NCBI RefSeq assembly: GCF_001424835.1
Contig: NZ_LMCQ01000006.1
Coordinates: 56,240 to 120,239, forward strand
From: Variovorax sp. Root318D1
Lineage (GTDB): Bacteria; Pseudomonadota; Gammaproteobacteria; Burkholderiales; Burkholderiaceae_C
Reading direction: 5' to 3'
DNA length: 64,000 nt
This document shows, piece by piece, positions 40,309-48,890 of this stretch (its first letter is position 1; each line of letters opens with the position of its first letter). Below the pieces are notes generated by a model, which was not told where the DNA came from, did not search any database, and worked only from the letters and a program-made list of their open reading frames with translations. Both the position numbers and the translations under genes were made by a program.

Positions 40309-41451
40309 ATGGCAACCATGAGCACATCAGCCGCCGATTGGCGCATTGGCGTCCTGTTCTCCCGGTCGGGTGCGACGGGCGTGACCGAGTCGGAGCACTT
40401 TTTTGGAACGGCCCTGGCGATCGAGGAGATCAACGCGATGGGCGGCGTGCTCGACCGCAAGCTGGCGCCGGTGGTCTATGACCCGAAGGGCGACTCCGCG
40501 GAGTACCGGCGCCTGGCCACGCGCTTGCTCATCGACGATGAAGTGAACGTGATCTTCGGCTGCTCCCGGTCGTCGAGCCGCAAGGCGGTGTTGCCGGTCG
40601 TCGAACGGAACAACGGCCTGCTCTGGTACTGCTCGTTCTACGAGGGATTCGAGTACTCGCCGAACGTGATCTATACCGGCGCCTGCCTCAACCAGAACGC
40701 CATGCAGCTGGCGGCCTACCTGTTGCGCAACAAGGGGTCGCGGTTCTTTCTGGTCGGCGCGGACTACATCTACCCGCGCGAATCGAACCGGGTGATGCGC
40801 GACATGGTCGAGCAGCATGGCGGAGAAATCCTCGACGAGGTCTACCTGCCGGTCGAGGCCGGCGAAGCGCAGCTCGAGGAAGTCATTCGCGACATCGTCC
40901 TGCTTCAGCCCAGCGTCGTTTTCTCGACGCTGGTCGGCGAGTCCGCGCGGCAGTTCTATCGCTTGTACCGAAAGCACGGGCTAGATCCCAAGCGCATTCC
41001 CATCGCCAGCCTGTCCATGGCGGAAGAAGAGATCCGGCTGATCGGCGCCGACCTGTGCGAAGGCCACATCACTTCGGCCACGTACTTCAACTCGCTGGAC
41101 AACGAGAGCAATGAGCGCTTCGTTTCACTGTGGCACGCCCGCTTCGGCGACCGGCCCACCAGCACCTGGTCCGAGATGGCCTACAGCCAGGTCCACCTGT
41201 TCGCGCGCGCGCTGCAGCGCACGGGCAGCCTCGACACGGCGCGCCTGGTGCAGAGCGCCCATGCCGTGACATTCGATTCGCCCGAAGGCCTGCTGTCCAT
41301 CGATGCCGACAACAACCACTGCGCGCTGACGCCGCGCATCGGCGTATGCCGCAGCGACGGACAGTTCGACATCGTCTGGGAGGGCAAGGAGCCGATCAAG
41401 GCGGACCCCTACCTGTCGACCCTCGGCTTTTCCGAGTTCTGGCTGGATTGA
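40309..41451 (+). CDS. amiC: AmiC-type amide-sensing regulator
   Basis: A 380-residue cytoplasmic relative of periplasmic binding proteins, without a signal peptide. It matches AmiC of the Pseudomonas aeruginosa amidase operon in long stretches (PVVERNNGLLWY, YEGFEYSPNVIY, SDYIYPRESN-like ADYIYPRESN, SDYVFS-like SVVFSTLVGE). AmiC holds AmiR inactive until an amide binds. The amiR homologue follows after 4 bp, exactly as in that operon. The inducer here may differ, because the ligand lobe is only partly conserved. The first in-frame ATG is at 40309; ATG 40318 is also possible. Confidence 0.92.
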   Translation: MATMSTSAADWRIGVLFSRSGATGVTESEHFFGTALAIEEINAMGGVLDRKLAPVVYDPKGDSAEYRRLATRLLIDDEVNVIFGCSRSSSRKAVLPVVERNNGLLWYCSFYEGFEYSPNVIYTGACLNQNAMQLAAYLLRNKGSRFFLVGADYIYPRESNRVMRDMVEQHGGEILDEVYLPVEAGEAQLEEVIRDIVLLQPSVVFSTLVGESARQFYRLYRKHGLDPKRIPIASLSMAEEEIRLIGADLCEGHITSATYFNSLDNESNERFVSLWHARFGDRPTSTWSEMAYSQVHLFARALQRTGSLDTARLVQSAHAVTFDSPEGLLSIDADNNHCALTPRIGVCRSDGQFDIVWEGKEPIKADPYLSTLGFSEFWLD

Positions 41452-41455
41452 CGCC

Positions 41456-42073
41456 ATGAGCAGTCTCCGCCGTCTGTACGAAGACCTGCGCAGCATCAGC
41501 GTTGCCGTGGTGTACCCGCCCGGCGAAGAACGCGACGTGCTGATCGACCAGCTCAAGCGCATCGGTTGCCGGCTTCATGTCGCCTGGCCGTTTCCCGGCA
41601 CGCCGCCGACCGCAGACGTCATCTTTTTCCAGGTCTCGCAGGAACTGCAGGGCAGCGCGTCCTGGAGCGCCAGCGTGATCGACGCGACGCTGATCGCACT
41701 GTCGGACTACGAGAGCCCGACGACTCTGAAACTGCTGCTGGACACGAGTGCGCATGGCGTGATCACGCGCCCGTTTCGATCGGCAGGCGTGCTGAGCACG
41801 CTGGTGCTGGCGCGCTCCGCACAGAGTTTCCAGGCGCGGCTTCAGAGCAAGGTGATGAAGCTCGAGGACACGATCAAGTCGCGCCGCCAGATTGAAAAAG
41901 CCATCCGCTTGCTGTCGGAAAGCCAGCAGCTTTCCGAGACGCAGGCTTACGAGCACATGCGCGCTCGCGCGACCAAGCTGAGGATCACCGTGGCCGAGGT
42001 TTCCGCGATGATCATCGACGCACACGAGGCCATGGAGAAGCTCGGATTGGGGAATCCCAACGCCAAGCGCTGA
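41456..42073 (+). CDS. amiR: AmiR-type ANTAR transcription antiterminator
   Basis: A 205-residue protein with an N-terminal pseudo-receiver domain (residues about 10-125, without the usual phospho-Asp cluster). A coiled-coil stretch and a C-terminal three-helix ANTAR domain follow (IEKAIRLLSESQQLSETQAYEHMRARATKL). ANTAR proteins bind paired hairpins in leader RNA and prevent intrinsic termination. The leader at 33711-33820 of this operon has the needed hairpins and terminator. With AmiC it should form an inducer-released AmiC-AmiR complex. Confidence 0.92.
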   Translation: MSSLRRLYEDLRSISVAVVYPPGEERDVLIDQLKRIGCRLHVAWPFPGTPPTADVIFFQVSQELQGSASWSASVIDATLIALSDYESPTTLKLLLDTSAHGVITRPFRSAGVLSTLVLARSAQSFQARLQSKVMKLEDTIKSRRQIEKAIRLLSESQQLSETQAYEHMRARATKLRITVAEVSAMIIDAHEAMEKLGLGNPNAKR

Positions 42074-42325
42074 TCAACCCTTGGCCGTGCATCGGCCGAG
42101 CGGCGGGACGGACGGATGCGTGCTTCGATCAGGGCTGAAGCCCAGGAGGAACCGCGGTATTGCCAATGTTCGACCCTGAATGCGTTGGGCCCTGCGCGCT
42201 GCGCCATCGCGTCCAGAATGCGCGTCGCCAGTTCGGGCACCAATGGATCCGGCGCTTGGCCGGCCAGCGTCGCCATACCCAGGCAGTAGTCGATGCGAGG
42301 CCGAAATGGGCGGCATACTGCTTCG

Positions 42326-43342
42326 ATGAAGCAGGCACCCGCCGAGACGCCGATGGCGTTCATCCGATCCATCGTGTGTGCGTACGAGCGCTATGGAAAG
42401 GATCCCACGCATGCGCTGCATGAAGCGCGGATTCTTCCGTCGCAGCTGAAGCGCATCGATGCGAGGGTGACGGCCGAGCAGATGGAAACCTTCTCCGGCC
42501 TTGCCATGCGCGAACTCGACGACGAAGCGCTCGGATGGTTTTCACGGCCGCTTCGGCATGGGGCGAACGGCATGCTTTGCCGAGCCTCTTTGCCTTCGCC
42601 CGATCTGCATGTCGCGCTGTCGCGGTGGTGCCGGCACTATGCGCTTCTGACCGAAGACATCCGGCTGGAGCTCAGCGTCGATGGAGCGACGGCCTGCCTC
42701 TCGATCCATGAGCATGCGGACCTTGGCGAGCAGCGCGAGTTCTGCCTCGTCAGCTCGTTCCGGAATATCCACGGATACGTATGCTGGCTGGCCGACTCAC
42801 GCATTCCGCTGTCCCATGCCGCGTTTCCATTTTCTCCACCGCCGCACGTCAAAGCGTACGAGTGGATGTTTCGTGGACCGGTGAGCTTCAATCAACCGTG
42901 CGCGAGCTTGCGCTTCGACGCGCGCTACCTCAGCCTGCCGGTGCTGCGCGATGACCGCGATCTGCGCCGGATGCTCCAGCGTCCGCTGCCCCTCATCGTT
43001 CTTCAGTACCGGCGCGACCGGCTTCTTTCTGGACGCATCCGGGAGCTGCTCAAGGCGCGGGGCATGGCGCTTGCGACCGCGGAGGCCCTTTCCGGCGAGC
43101 TCAACCTGTCCACCCGCAGCTTGCACCGGCATCTGGCGGAAGAGGGCGCGTCCTTGCAGCAGCTGAAGAACGAGGTGCGCCGCGACATTGCGATCGATCA
43201 GCTGACACGCACGAAGAAACCGGTGAAGCAGATTGCCGCTGCAGCGGGATTCCAGAATGAAGGGAGCTTCAACAGGGCCTTCAAGGAATGGACAGGAAAG
43301 ACGCCTGGAGAATTCCGAAAGCCGCCCGACGTTACGCGGTGA
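42326..43342 (+). CDS. AraC-family transcriptional regulator (OruR/Arabinose_bd type)
   Basis: A 338-residue regulator with an N-terminal ~200-residue effector domain (AFIRSIVCAYERYGKDP; AHGWFSRPLRHG-type sequence) and a C-terminal AraC HTH (LNLSTRSLHRHLAEEGAS, then IAAAAGFQNEGSFNRAFKEWTG). This layout resembles the OruR group that controls amino acid catabolism. The gene is convergent with the GST gene and overlaps its end by 11 bp. Upstream, 42074-42325 is a 252-bp gap. The regulated genes are not obvious; ATG 42326 is the best start. Confidence 0.88.
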   Translation: MKQAPAETPMAFIRSIVCAYERYGKDPTHALHEARILPSQLKRIDARVTAEQMETFSGLAMRELDDEALGWFSRPLRHGANGMLCRASLPSPDLHVALSRWCRHYALLTEDIRLELSVDGATACLSIHEHADLGEQREFCLVSSFRNIHGYVCWLADSRIPLSHAAFPFSPPPHVKAYEWMFRGPVSFNQPCASLRFDARYLSLPVLRDDRDLRRMLQRPLPLIVLQYRRDRLLSGRIRELLKARGMALATAEALSGELNLSTRSLHRHLAEEGASLQQLKNEVRRDIAIDQLTRTKKPVKQIAAAAGFQNEGSFNRAFKEWTGKTPGEFRKPPDVTR

Positions 43343-44021
43343 CGGGCACCGGGTCGGCGGGCGCGTCCGGTGCCGGCAACGTCGAGACACCCTGCGCCAC
43401 TGCCGCCTCCTCTTGCGCACGAAGGGCGCGAAGATAACCGTCGCGTGTCTGGAGCCGCTTCCAGTAGGCAGCGACGGCCGGTGTGAAGCGGGCCGTGAGT
43501 CCCAGATGCTCGGCCAGCAACAGCGCATAGCCGACGGACACGTCGGCAGCGGTGAAACGGCCGCCGCACAAATAGGTGTGCGTTGAAAACAGCGGCTCCA
43601 GGGTACGCAGCCGGGCCAGGAACCACTTCGCGTAGTCGTCGGCAACGGCGGGTTGCTGGCGGTGCGCGGGCTCGAAACGCGCGTAGCGCAGCACGAGCGT
43701 CTGGGGAAACGTGAGCGTCGCTTCGCCGAAATACAGGTAGTTGAGATAGGCGCCGAAGTCGTCTTCACCGCGCTCGACCTGAAGAGGCGTCGGCGCGCTC
43801 AAGGCGCAAAGATACTGGCAGATCGCTGCCGATTCGGTCATTCGCGTGTCGCCGTCGAGCATGAGCGGCACGGTCCCGAGCGGATTGACGTCGAGGTAGG
43901 TTCGCTGCAATGCGCGAGGGGGAAACGGAAGCATCACGAGCTCGTAGGGCATGCCCAACTCCTCGAGCATCCAGAGGGGCCGGAACGAGCGCGCGCTCAT
44001 GCAGTGGTAGAGAGTGATCAT
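43332..44021 (-). CDS. Glutathione S-transferase family protein
   Basis: A 229-residue GST. The N-terminal thioredoxin-like domain has the MITLYHCMSARSFRPLWMLEE start, the PLGTVPLML cis-Pro loop and TESAAICQYLC for glutathione binding. The C-terminal helical domain has FTAADVSVGYAL. The ATG at 44021 gives the family N-terminus. The substrate is not known. It is convergent with the AraC gene; the Crp/Fnr gene lies upstream on the same strand. Confidence 0.92.
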   Translation of the reverse strand: MITLYHCMSARSFRPLWMLEELGMPYELVMLPFPPRALQRTYLDVNPLGTVPLMLDGDTRMTESAAICQYLCALSAPTPLQVERGEDDFGAYLNYLYFGEATLTFPQTLVLRYARFEPAHRQQPAVADDYAKWFLARLRTLEPLFSTHTYLCGGRFTAADVSVGYALLLAEHLGLTARFTPAVAAYWKRLQTRDGYLRALRAQEEAAVAQGVSTLPAPDAPADPVPVTA

Positions 44022-44108
44022 GTGAATGCCTGTCGCAAAGCATAGGCGCCGCAGCGTCACTCGGCGCGCCACCTTGTTTGCAAATCGTGCCACGTGCAAG
44101 GAAGGCGC

Positions 44109-44804
44109 CTACACCTCGCGCTCCTGGTAGTTGCGCAGCGCCGCAAGGTCGGTGACCACGAGGCTGCCGTATTCGGCATGAACGCAACCCATGGCACTCA
44201 GCTGCTTGATCGCGATGTTCGCGCGCTGGCGTGGCAGCCCCGCGAGCTCGCCGAGTTCTTCCTGGGAGATGGGCAGCTTCTCGCCCATGTTGGGGTAGAG
44301 CACGGGATTGAACATTCCACTGATCGCGCGCGCGAGCCGCGCCACCGGGTCGGTCAGCCGGTCGGCTTCCACCATGCCAAGGTATTGGGAGAGGCGTTCG
44401 TTCAGCTGTCCGATGATGAAGTGGTTGAACTCGAAGCTGGTGTCGAGGAGCCACCGGAACGTGGTCCGTGGAATGTGGATGACGCGCGTCGGCCGCATGG
44501 CGATCACGTCGTAGCGCCGCACGCCCGTCTTGATGACCGAGCCTTCGCCGAACCAGCCTCCGCTTGGCACGCCGGTGAACATGACGACCTTGCCGCTGCG
44601 ACAGGCATTGGTGATCTTGAGCAGCCCGTCCGCGACGCCCACCCATGAATGAACGGGATCGCCCGCGCGAACCACGAATTCGTTTCTCTGGTGAATGGAG
44701 TCGTAGGCCTCGCACGCAATTCGCTCGCGCACCGGCTCGGGCAGCGTGCGCGTGCCGGGCATTTCAGCGAGCAGTGCGATCAGTGTTTTGTCTGCTCTCT
44801 TCAT
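44109..44804 (-). CDS. Crp/Fnr-family transcriptional regulator
   Basis: A 231-residue regulator. The cyclic-nucleotide-binding-like domain spans about residues 20-135 (EFVVRAGDPVHSWVGVADGLLK, GGWFGEGSVI), and the C-terminal winged helix has ISQEELGELAGLPRQRANIAIKQL. No cysteines for an iron-sulfur cluster are arranged as in Fnr, so it is a Crp-like sensor of an unknown signal. It is divergent from the tannase gene with 165 bp between them and may control it. ATG 44804 is the likely start. Confidence 0.88.
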   Translation of the reverse strand: MKRADKTLIALLAEMPGTRTLPEPVRERIACEAYDSIHQRNEFVVRAGDPVHSWVGVADGLLKITNACRSGKVVMFTGVPSGGWFGEGSVIKTGVRRYDVIAMRPTRVIHIPRTTFRWLLDTSFEFNHFIIGQLNERLSQYLGMVEADRLTDPVARLARAISGMFNPVLYPNMGEKLPISQEELGELAGLPRQRANIAIKQLSAMGCVHAEYGSLVVTDLAALRNYQEREV

Positions 44805-44969
44805 GGGTCGGCTTTGGGGGTCAAGGCTCCGGCGATCAACGCTGGACCGCATCGGATCGCACTCGGGTTTGTGCTGCCTCACATTGTCTCGCTGCGTACA
44901 AACTGCCAGAAAAATCCGACAAAGAATAAGCGCCGTCGAGAGAAGCAGTCAACAACAGGAGACAAGTTC

Positions 44970-46619
44970 ATGCGCGATAGAAAGACTTTCGGATGGCGGG
45001 CCGCCGGCCTCACGGCAGCGCTCCTGTCGCTCGCGGGATGCGGCGGAGGCGGCAGCAATGGCGGGGGCGGATTCTTTCCGGTGACCGTGGCGCCACCGCC
45101 CGCCGCGGACAATGGCGCAGCGCCTCCGGCGCCTGCACCCGCACCGGCTCCGGTCACCGCGCAGCAAGCCTGTACAAGCCTTGAAGGCAAGACTGTCGGC
45201 GCGGCGACAGTCACGGCGGCGGCGGTGGTCGCGGCCAGCGGCGAAGTGCCTGCCTATTGCAAGGTCAACGCAAGGATCGACCCCAAGCTCAACTTCGAGC
45301 TGCGACTTCCTGATGCATGGAACAACAAGCTCCAGTACTTCGGCGGCGGTGGATACAACGGGTCGATCCCACCGCTCGTGGCGGGGGATCTGTTGAGCCT
45401 GCCAGCCGTCAAGAAAGGCTTTGCCACCGTGGGGAGCGACTCGGGGCATCAAGCCTCGGGCCTCGACGCCTCGTGGGCACTGGACGACCCGACGGCCGCG
45501 CAGCTGTTCGGCAGCCTGTCCGTTCCAACGGTCATGTCCTCGGTGGTGGAGATGCTCAAAGTGGCCTACGGCACGGCACCTGCAAAGTCGTACTTCGAAG
45601 GCTGTTCGAACGGAGGTCGTGAAGCCTTGATGACCGCGCAGCGCTATCCCAACCTGTTCGACGGAATCATTGCGCGGGCACCGGCCTACAACTGGGTCGG
45701 CTTCATGGGCGGCTTCAACCGCACGGCAAAGGCGATGTCGGCGCCGGGCGGATCGCTCGATGCCGCCAAGGTTGCCACCTTGTCCAAGGCCGTGAGGGAC
45801 GCGTGCGATGCCGACGACGGCATCGTCGACGGCGTGGTGTCGAACCCCGCGGCCTGCAACTTCGATCCCCAGGTGCTGCGGTGCGTAGGCGGTGCGGACA
45901 CGGGAAGCAACTGCCTGTCGGATGCGCAATTGGCGTCGGTGGCGTCCACCACCTCGCCGGCCGTGTTTGCGGGCAGCCCGACCTACCGTGATCCCGGTCG
46001 GCCGCTGGCCGGCAATGAAGACGATCCGGCCGCATTCGGCCTGTGGACGACAGGCGCCGGCAACCCCCAGATGGCGCTGCAGTACCTGTTCCAGGACACG
46101 ACGGTGAAGACCTACCTCGCGCGCAATCTTGCCGCCGATTCGCTTGCCTACACCTGGGACCAGGACACGGGCGCGCTGTATGGACTGGCGGCGCTCAATG
46201 ACGCGACCAACGTCGACCTGCGCCCGTTCCAGAACAGCGGCGGCAAGCTGATCCTCTGGCATGGCGAGAACGATGCCGCACTCAGCTACCGCACCACCAC
46301 GGAGTACTACACCAACATGGTGGCGGCCGTCGGCGGACAGGGCACCGCGGACACCTTCACTCGACTGTACCTCGCACCCGGCGTGAATCACTGTGCGGGC
46401 GGGCCCGGCGCCGATGTGTCGGACCTGCTGGGCGCCTTGGATGCATGGGCCGACAAGGGAACCGCGCCTGGAACGCTGGAGGCCAGCAAGATCGTTGCGG
46501 GTGCCAATGCGTTCAGCAGGCCGCTGTGCCAGTTCCCGCGCTATCCACGCTACACCGGCCCGTCGAACGACGCGGAGGCGGCCAAGCTCGCGTCGAACTA
46601 CATCTGCACTTCGCCGTGA
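44970..46619 (+). CDS. Tannase/feruloyl esterase family lipoprotein
   Basis: A 549-residue lipoprotein of the tannase family. A signal peptide ends LAGC (lipidated Cys), followed by a Gly-rich and Ala-Pro-rich linker, typical of surface lipoproteins. The catalytic CS-D-HC motif is complete: C212-S213 in EGCSNGGRE, an Asp in the WHGENDAAL region, and H474-C475 in GVNHCAGG. The two Cys form the conserved disulfide. It would hydrolyse esters of gallic, ferulic or other hydroxybenzoic acids from plant material. It has a CAGGAGACAAG ribosome site and is divergent from Crp/Fnr. Confidence 0.92.
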   Translation: MRDRKTFGWRAAGLTAALLSLAGCGGGGSNGGGGFFPVTVAPPPAADNGAAPPAPAPAPAPVTAQQACTSLEGKTVGAATVTAAAVVAASGEVPAYCKVNARIDPKLNFELRLPDAWNNKLQYFGGGGYNGSIPPLVAGDLLSLPAVKKGFATVGSDSGHQASGLDASWALDDPTAAQLFGSLSVPTVMSSVVEMLKVAYGTAPAKSYFEGCSNGGREALMTAQRYPNLFDGIIARAPAYNWVGFMGGFNRTAKAMSAPGGSLDAAKVATLSKAVRDACDADDGIVDGVVSNPAACNFDPQVLRCVGGADTGSNCLSDAQLASVASTTSPAVFAGSPTYRDPGRPLAGNEDDPAAFGLWTTGAGNPQMALQYLFQDTTVKTYLARNLAADSLAYTWDQDTGALYGLAALNDATNVDLRPFQNSGGKLILWHGENDAALSYRTTTEYYTNMVAAVGGQGTADTFTRLYLAPGVNHCAGGPGADVSDLLGALDAWADKGTAPGTLEASKIVAGANAFSRPLCQFPRYPRYTGPSNDAEAAKLASNYICTSP

Positions 46620-46643
46620 TCCGGCCGGCCTGGCCATCCTGAT

Positions 46644-48104
46644 CTATCGGATGGCCAGCGCTTCGGGTCGGTCGGGTTGCCAACCACCGCCCAGCGCCTT
46701 GAAGGCCGTGACCGCGGCGCGTGCGGATTCGGTTTGCGCCCGCGCCCGCGCATCGGAGGCGCGCAGCAGGTTGTCGTCGGCCTGCAGGACTTCGATCAGG
46801 CTGACCACACCCTTTTGGTAGGCCGCGAACGAAGCGCCTCGCGCGCGGCCGAGCGACGCCACGCCTTGCCCGAGCACGGCTGCCTGCTCCTCGCGCTTGA
46901 CCAGGGCGGAGAAGGCGTTCTCCACGTCCTCGGTCGCGCGCAGCGCGGCAAGCCGGTAGGCCGCCAGCATCTCGGCCTCCTGGCCCTTGGCTTGGTCGAT
47001 CTGCGCATTGATGCGGCCGAAATCGAACAGGCGCCAGCGCAGGCCCAGCACGCCGGCCGTCTGGCTCGCACCACTGGTGAACAGGTTGCCGCCGGACACG
47101 GCCGTTGCGCTGCCGATCAGTCCGCTCAAGGAAAGCTTGGGGTAGTACTCGGCCATGGCAGCGCCGATGCGCGCATTCGATGCGGCCAGGCGACGCTCGG
47201 CCACGATCAGGTCGGGCCGGCGCCTGAGCAACTCGGCCGGCGATCCGGCGTTGGCGATCTGCGGGGGGAGCGGAATGGCGCCGGCTTCTGCCAGCTCCGC
47301 CCGATGCGTGCCGGGTGCAGAGCCCAGCATCACGTCGAGTGCGTTCATGGCGGCGTCCAGGCCCGCCTCGAGTTCCGGCACGGCGGCGCGGGCCTGGGCG
47401 AGGGCGCCTTCGGCCTGATTCACCTGGAGCTCCGCCGCCAATCCCTTGCCATGCAAAAGCTTGACGGTCGAGAGCAGGTCCTGCTGTGTCCGCACCTGGC
47501 CTTGTGCAATCTTCAGACGGGTCTGCAAGCCGCGGATGCTGATGTAGATGTCGGCTGTCTGCGCCGCCACGGCCAGGCGGGTGGCGGTGGCGCCGGCTTC
47601 CGACGCCTGGTACTCGGCAAGGGCTGCTTCCCGTCCGCGCCGCAGGCCGCCGAACAGGTCGAGCTCCCAGCTCGCGCCGGCGTTGACCTCATAAGAACTG
47701 CCCCAGCGGTCGAAACCCGGCGTCGAATTCAGCACCTGCCCCAGGGGAGTCTCGATGGATTGGTAGCCCCTGGCCGCCTGGCCGCTCACATTGCCCGAGG
47801 GCAGCAATGCGGCATTCGCCGCGCCGACGCCGGCACGCGCCTGGGCCACGCGGGCGGAGGCCTGCGCAAGGTCGAGGTTCTGTTCCTGTGCAAGCGTGAC
47901 GAACCGGGTCAGCTGCGGGTCGCCGAATCCCGTCCACCATGCGGTGAGGTCGGCCGGAGCGCTCGCGTGCCGGAGATCCACCGCGGACTGGCCCTGGAAG
48001 CGTTCCAGCATGAGCACGTCGGTCCGGACGTAATCGGGCCCGACCGCGCAGCCTGTCGAAAGGCTTGCAACAACGAGTGCCGCAAAGGCTTGTTTGGCCA
48101 GCAT
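46644..48104 (-). CDS. RND efflux outer-membrane lipoprotein, NodT family
   Basis: A 486-residue TolC-like outer-membrane channel. The lipobox is LSTGC (Cys19), followed by AVGPDYVRTDV, the normal NodT/OprM start. The two repeated OEP halves with TAWWTGFGDPQL and LLRRRPDLIVAERRLAASNARIGAA are seen. It is the outer channel for the RND pump encoded on the other side of the TetR gene. A strong divergent promoter overlaps the TetR operator at 48128-48151. Confidence 0.93.
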   Translation of the reverse strand: MLAKQAFAALVVASLSTGCAVGPDYVRTDVLMLERFQGQSAVDLRHASAPADLTAWWTGFGDPQLTRFVTLAQEQNLDLAQASARVAQARAGVGAANAALLPSGNVSGQAARGYQSIETPLGQVLNSTPGFDRWGSSYEVNAGASWELDLFGGLRRGREAALAEYQASEAGATATRLAVAAQTADIYISIRGLQTRLKIAQGQVRTQQDLLSTVKLLHGKGLAAELQVNQAEGALAQARAAVPELEAGLDAAMNALDVMLGSAPGTHRAELAEAGAIPLPPQIANAGSPAELLRRRPDLIVAERRLAASNARIGAAMAEYYPKLSLSGLIGSATAVSGGNLFTSGASQTAGVLGLRWRLFDFGRINAQIDQAKGQEAEMLAAYRLAALRATEDVENAFSALVKREEQAAVLGQGVASLGRARGASFAAYQKGVVSLIEVLQADDNLLRASDARARAQTESARAAVTAFKALGGGWQPDRPEALAIR

Positions 48105-48127
48105 GGGATTTCCTTCATCGATAAGTA

Positions 48128-48151
48128 GTGACCATATTACCAGATGGTCAC
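48128..48151. promoter_or_regulatory. TetR operator O1 (perfect inverted repeat)
   Basis: GTGACCAT (48128-48135) and ATGGTCAC (48144-48151) are exact reverse complements with an 8-bp spacer. The site covers the -10 and spacer of the nodT promoter and lies 39 bp before the TetR start. The same 24-bp architecture recurs at 48822-48845 before the MFP gene. Confidence 0.8.
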
Positions 48152-48162
48152 AAGTTGTCCAA
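48134..48162 (-). promoter_or_regulatory. nodT promoter (minus strand)
   Basis: On the minus strand TTGGAC (-35, plus positions 48157-48162) is followed after 17 bp by TAATAT (-10, 48134-48139). It is a strong sigma-70 match overlapped by operator O1, so TetR binding would block it. Confidence 0.65.
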
Positions 48163-48183
48163 TTGTTGGGACTCGCGTAAGCT
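48155..48183 (+). promoter_or_regulatory. Candidate tetR promoter (plus strand)
   Basis: TTGTCC (48155-48160) and TAAGCT (48178-48183) are 17 bp apart. If used, transcription would start at or within a base or two of the TetR ATG (48190), giving a leaderless mRNA. No ribosome site precedes that ATG, which agrees with this. Confidence 0.35.
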
Positions 48184-48189
48184 GGACCC

Positions 48190-48807
48190 ATGAAGACAAC
48201 AAGCGCTTATCCCGTTTCGGCCCGAGGCCCGGCCGACCATGAGGTGCGAGACCAGATCGTGGCCGCGGCCACCGAGCACTTCAGCCGCTACGGCTACGAA
48301 AAAACGACCGTCTCCGACCTTGCCAAGGCCATCGGCTTTTCCAAGGCCTACATCTACAAGTTCTTCGAATCCAAGCAGGCCATTGGCGAGATGATCTGCG
48401 CCAACTGCCTGCGCGAGATCGAAGCCCAGGTCGGCGCGGCGGTTGCGGAAGCCAAGCAGCCGCCGGAAAAGCTGCGCCGCATGTTCAAGTCCATTACAGA
48501 GGCAACCCTTCGGCTGTTGTTCCAGGACCAGAAGCTCTACGAGATTGCCGCCTCGGCCGCCACGGAGCGCTGGCAGGCGGTGCATGCCTATGAAGAACGC
48601 ATCCAGAAGCTGCTCCGGGACATCCTGCAGGAAGGAAGGCAGAGCGGGGACTTCGAGCGCAAGACGCCGCTGGATGAGACGGCGACGGCCATCTACCTGG
48701 TGATCCGCCCCTACATCAACCCGGTGCTGCTGCAGAGCAGCGCCGACTATGCCGAGGAAGCGCCGGTGCACCTGTCGAACCTGGTCCTCCGCAGCCTGTC
48801 GCCCTGA
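48190..48807 (+). CDS. TetR-family regulator of the RND efflux genes
   Basis: A 205-residue TetR repressor. The N-terminal HTH (ATEHFSRYGYEKTTVSDLAKAIGFSKAYIYKFFESKQAI) is canonical and the C-terminal ligand domain is helical. It lies between the divergent nodT gene and the MFP-RND genes, and identical-architecture operators flank it on both sides. It should repress both units until a pump substrate binds. No ribosome site is visible before ATG 48190. Confidence 0.93.
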   Translation: MKTTSAYPVSARGPADHEVRDQIVAAATEHFSRYGYEKTTVSDLAKAIGFSKAYIYKFFESKQAIGEMICANCLREIEAQVGAAVAEAKQPPEKLRRMFKSITEATLRLLFQDQKLYEIAASAATERWQAVHAYEERIQKLLRDILQEGRQSGDFERKTPLDETATAIYLVIRPYINPVLLQSSADYAEEAPVHLSNLVLRSLSP

Positions 48808-48821
48808 CTTCCTATTTCTTT

Positions 48822-48845
48822 GTGACTATTGACTAATATAGTCAC
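48822..48845. promoter_or_regulatory. TetR operator O2 (perfect inverted repeat)
   Basis: GTGACTAT (48822-48829) and ATAGTCAC (48838-48845) are exact reverse complements with an 8-bp spacer. They differ from O1 only at the sixth base of each arm (consensus GTGACYAT-N8-ATRGTCAC). The site overlaps a -35 TTGACT (48829-48834) that is 17 bp from CAGAAT (48852-48857), placing it over the MFP-RND promoter. Confidence 0.8.
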
Positions 48846-48890
48846 TAGTAGCAGAATGAAGGTCCCGATCACTTCCTCAGTGGGACTTTC

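Noticed and set aside
42074..42421. Possible small gene on the minus strand upstream of the AraC regulator.
   Set aside because: It overlaps the start of the AraC gene, has no ribosome site or recognisable motif, and the competing frames are equally open.
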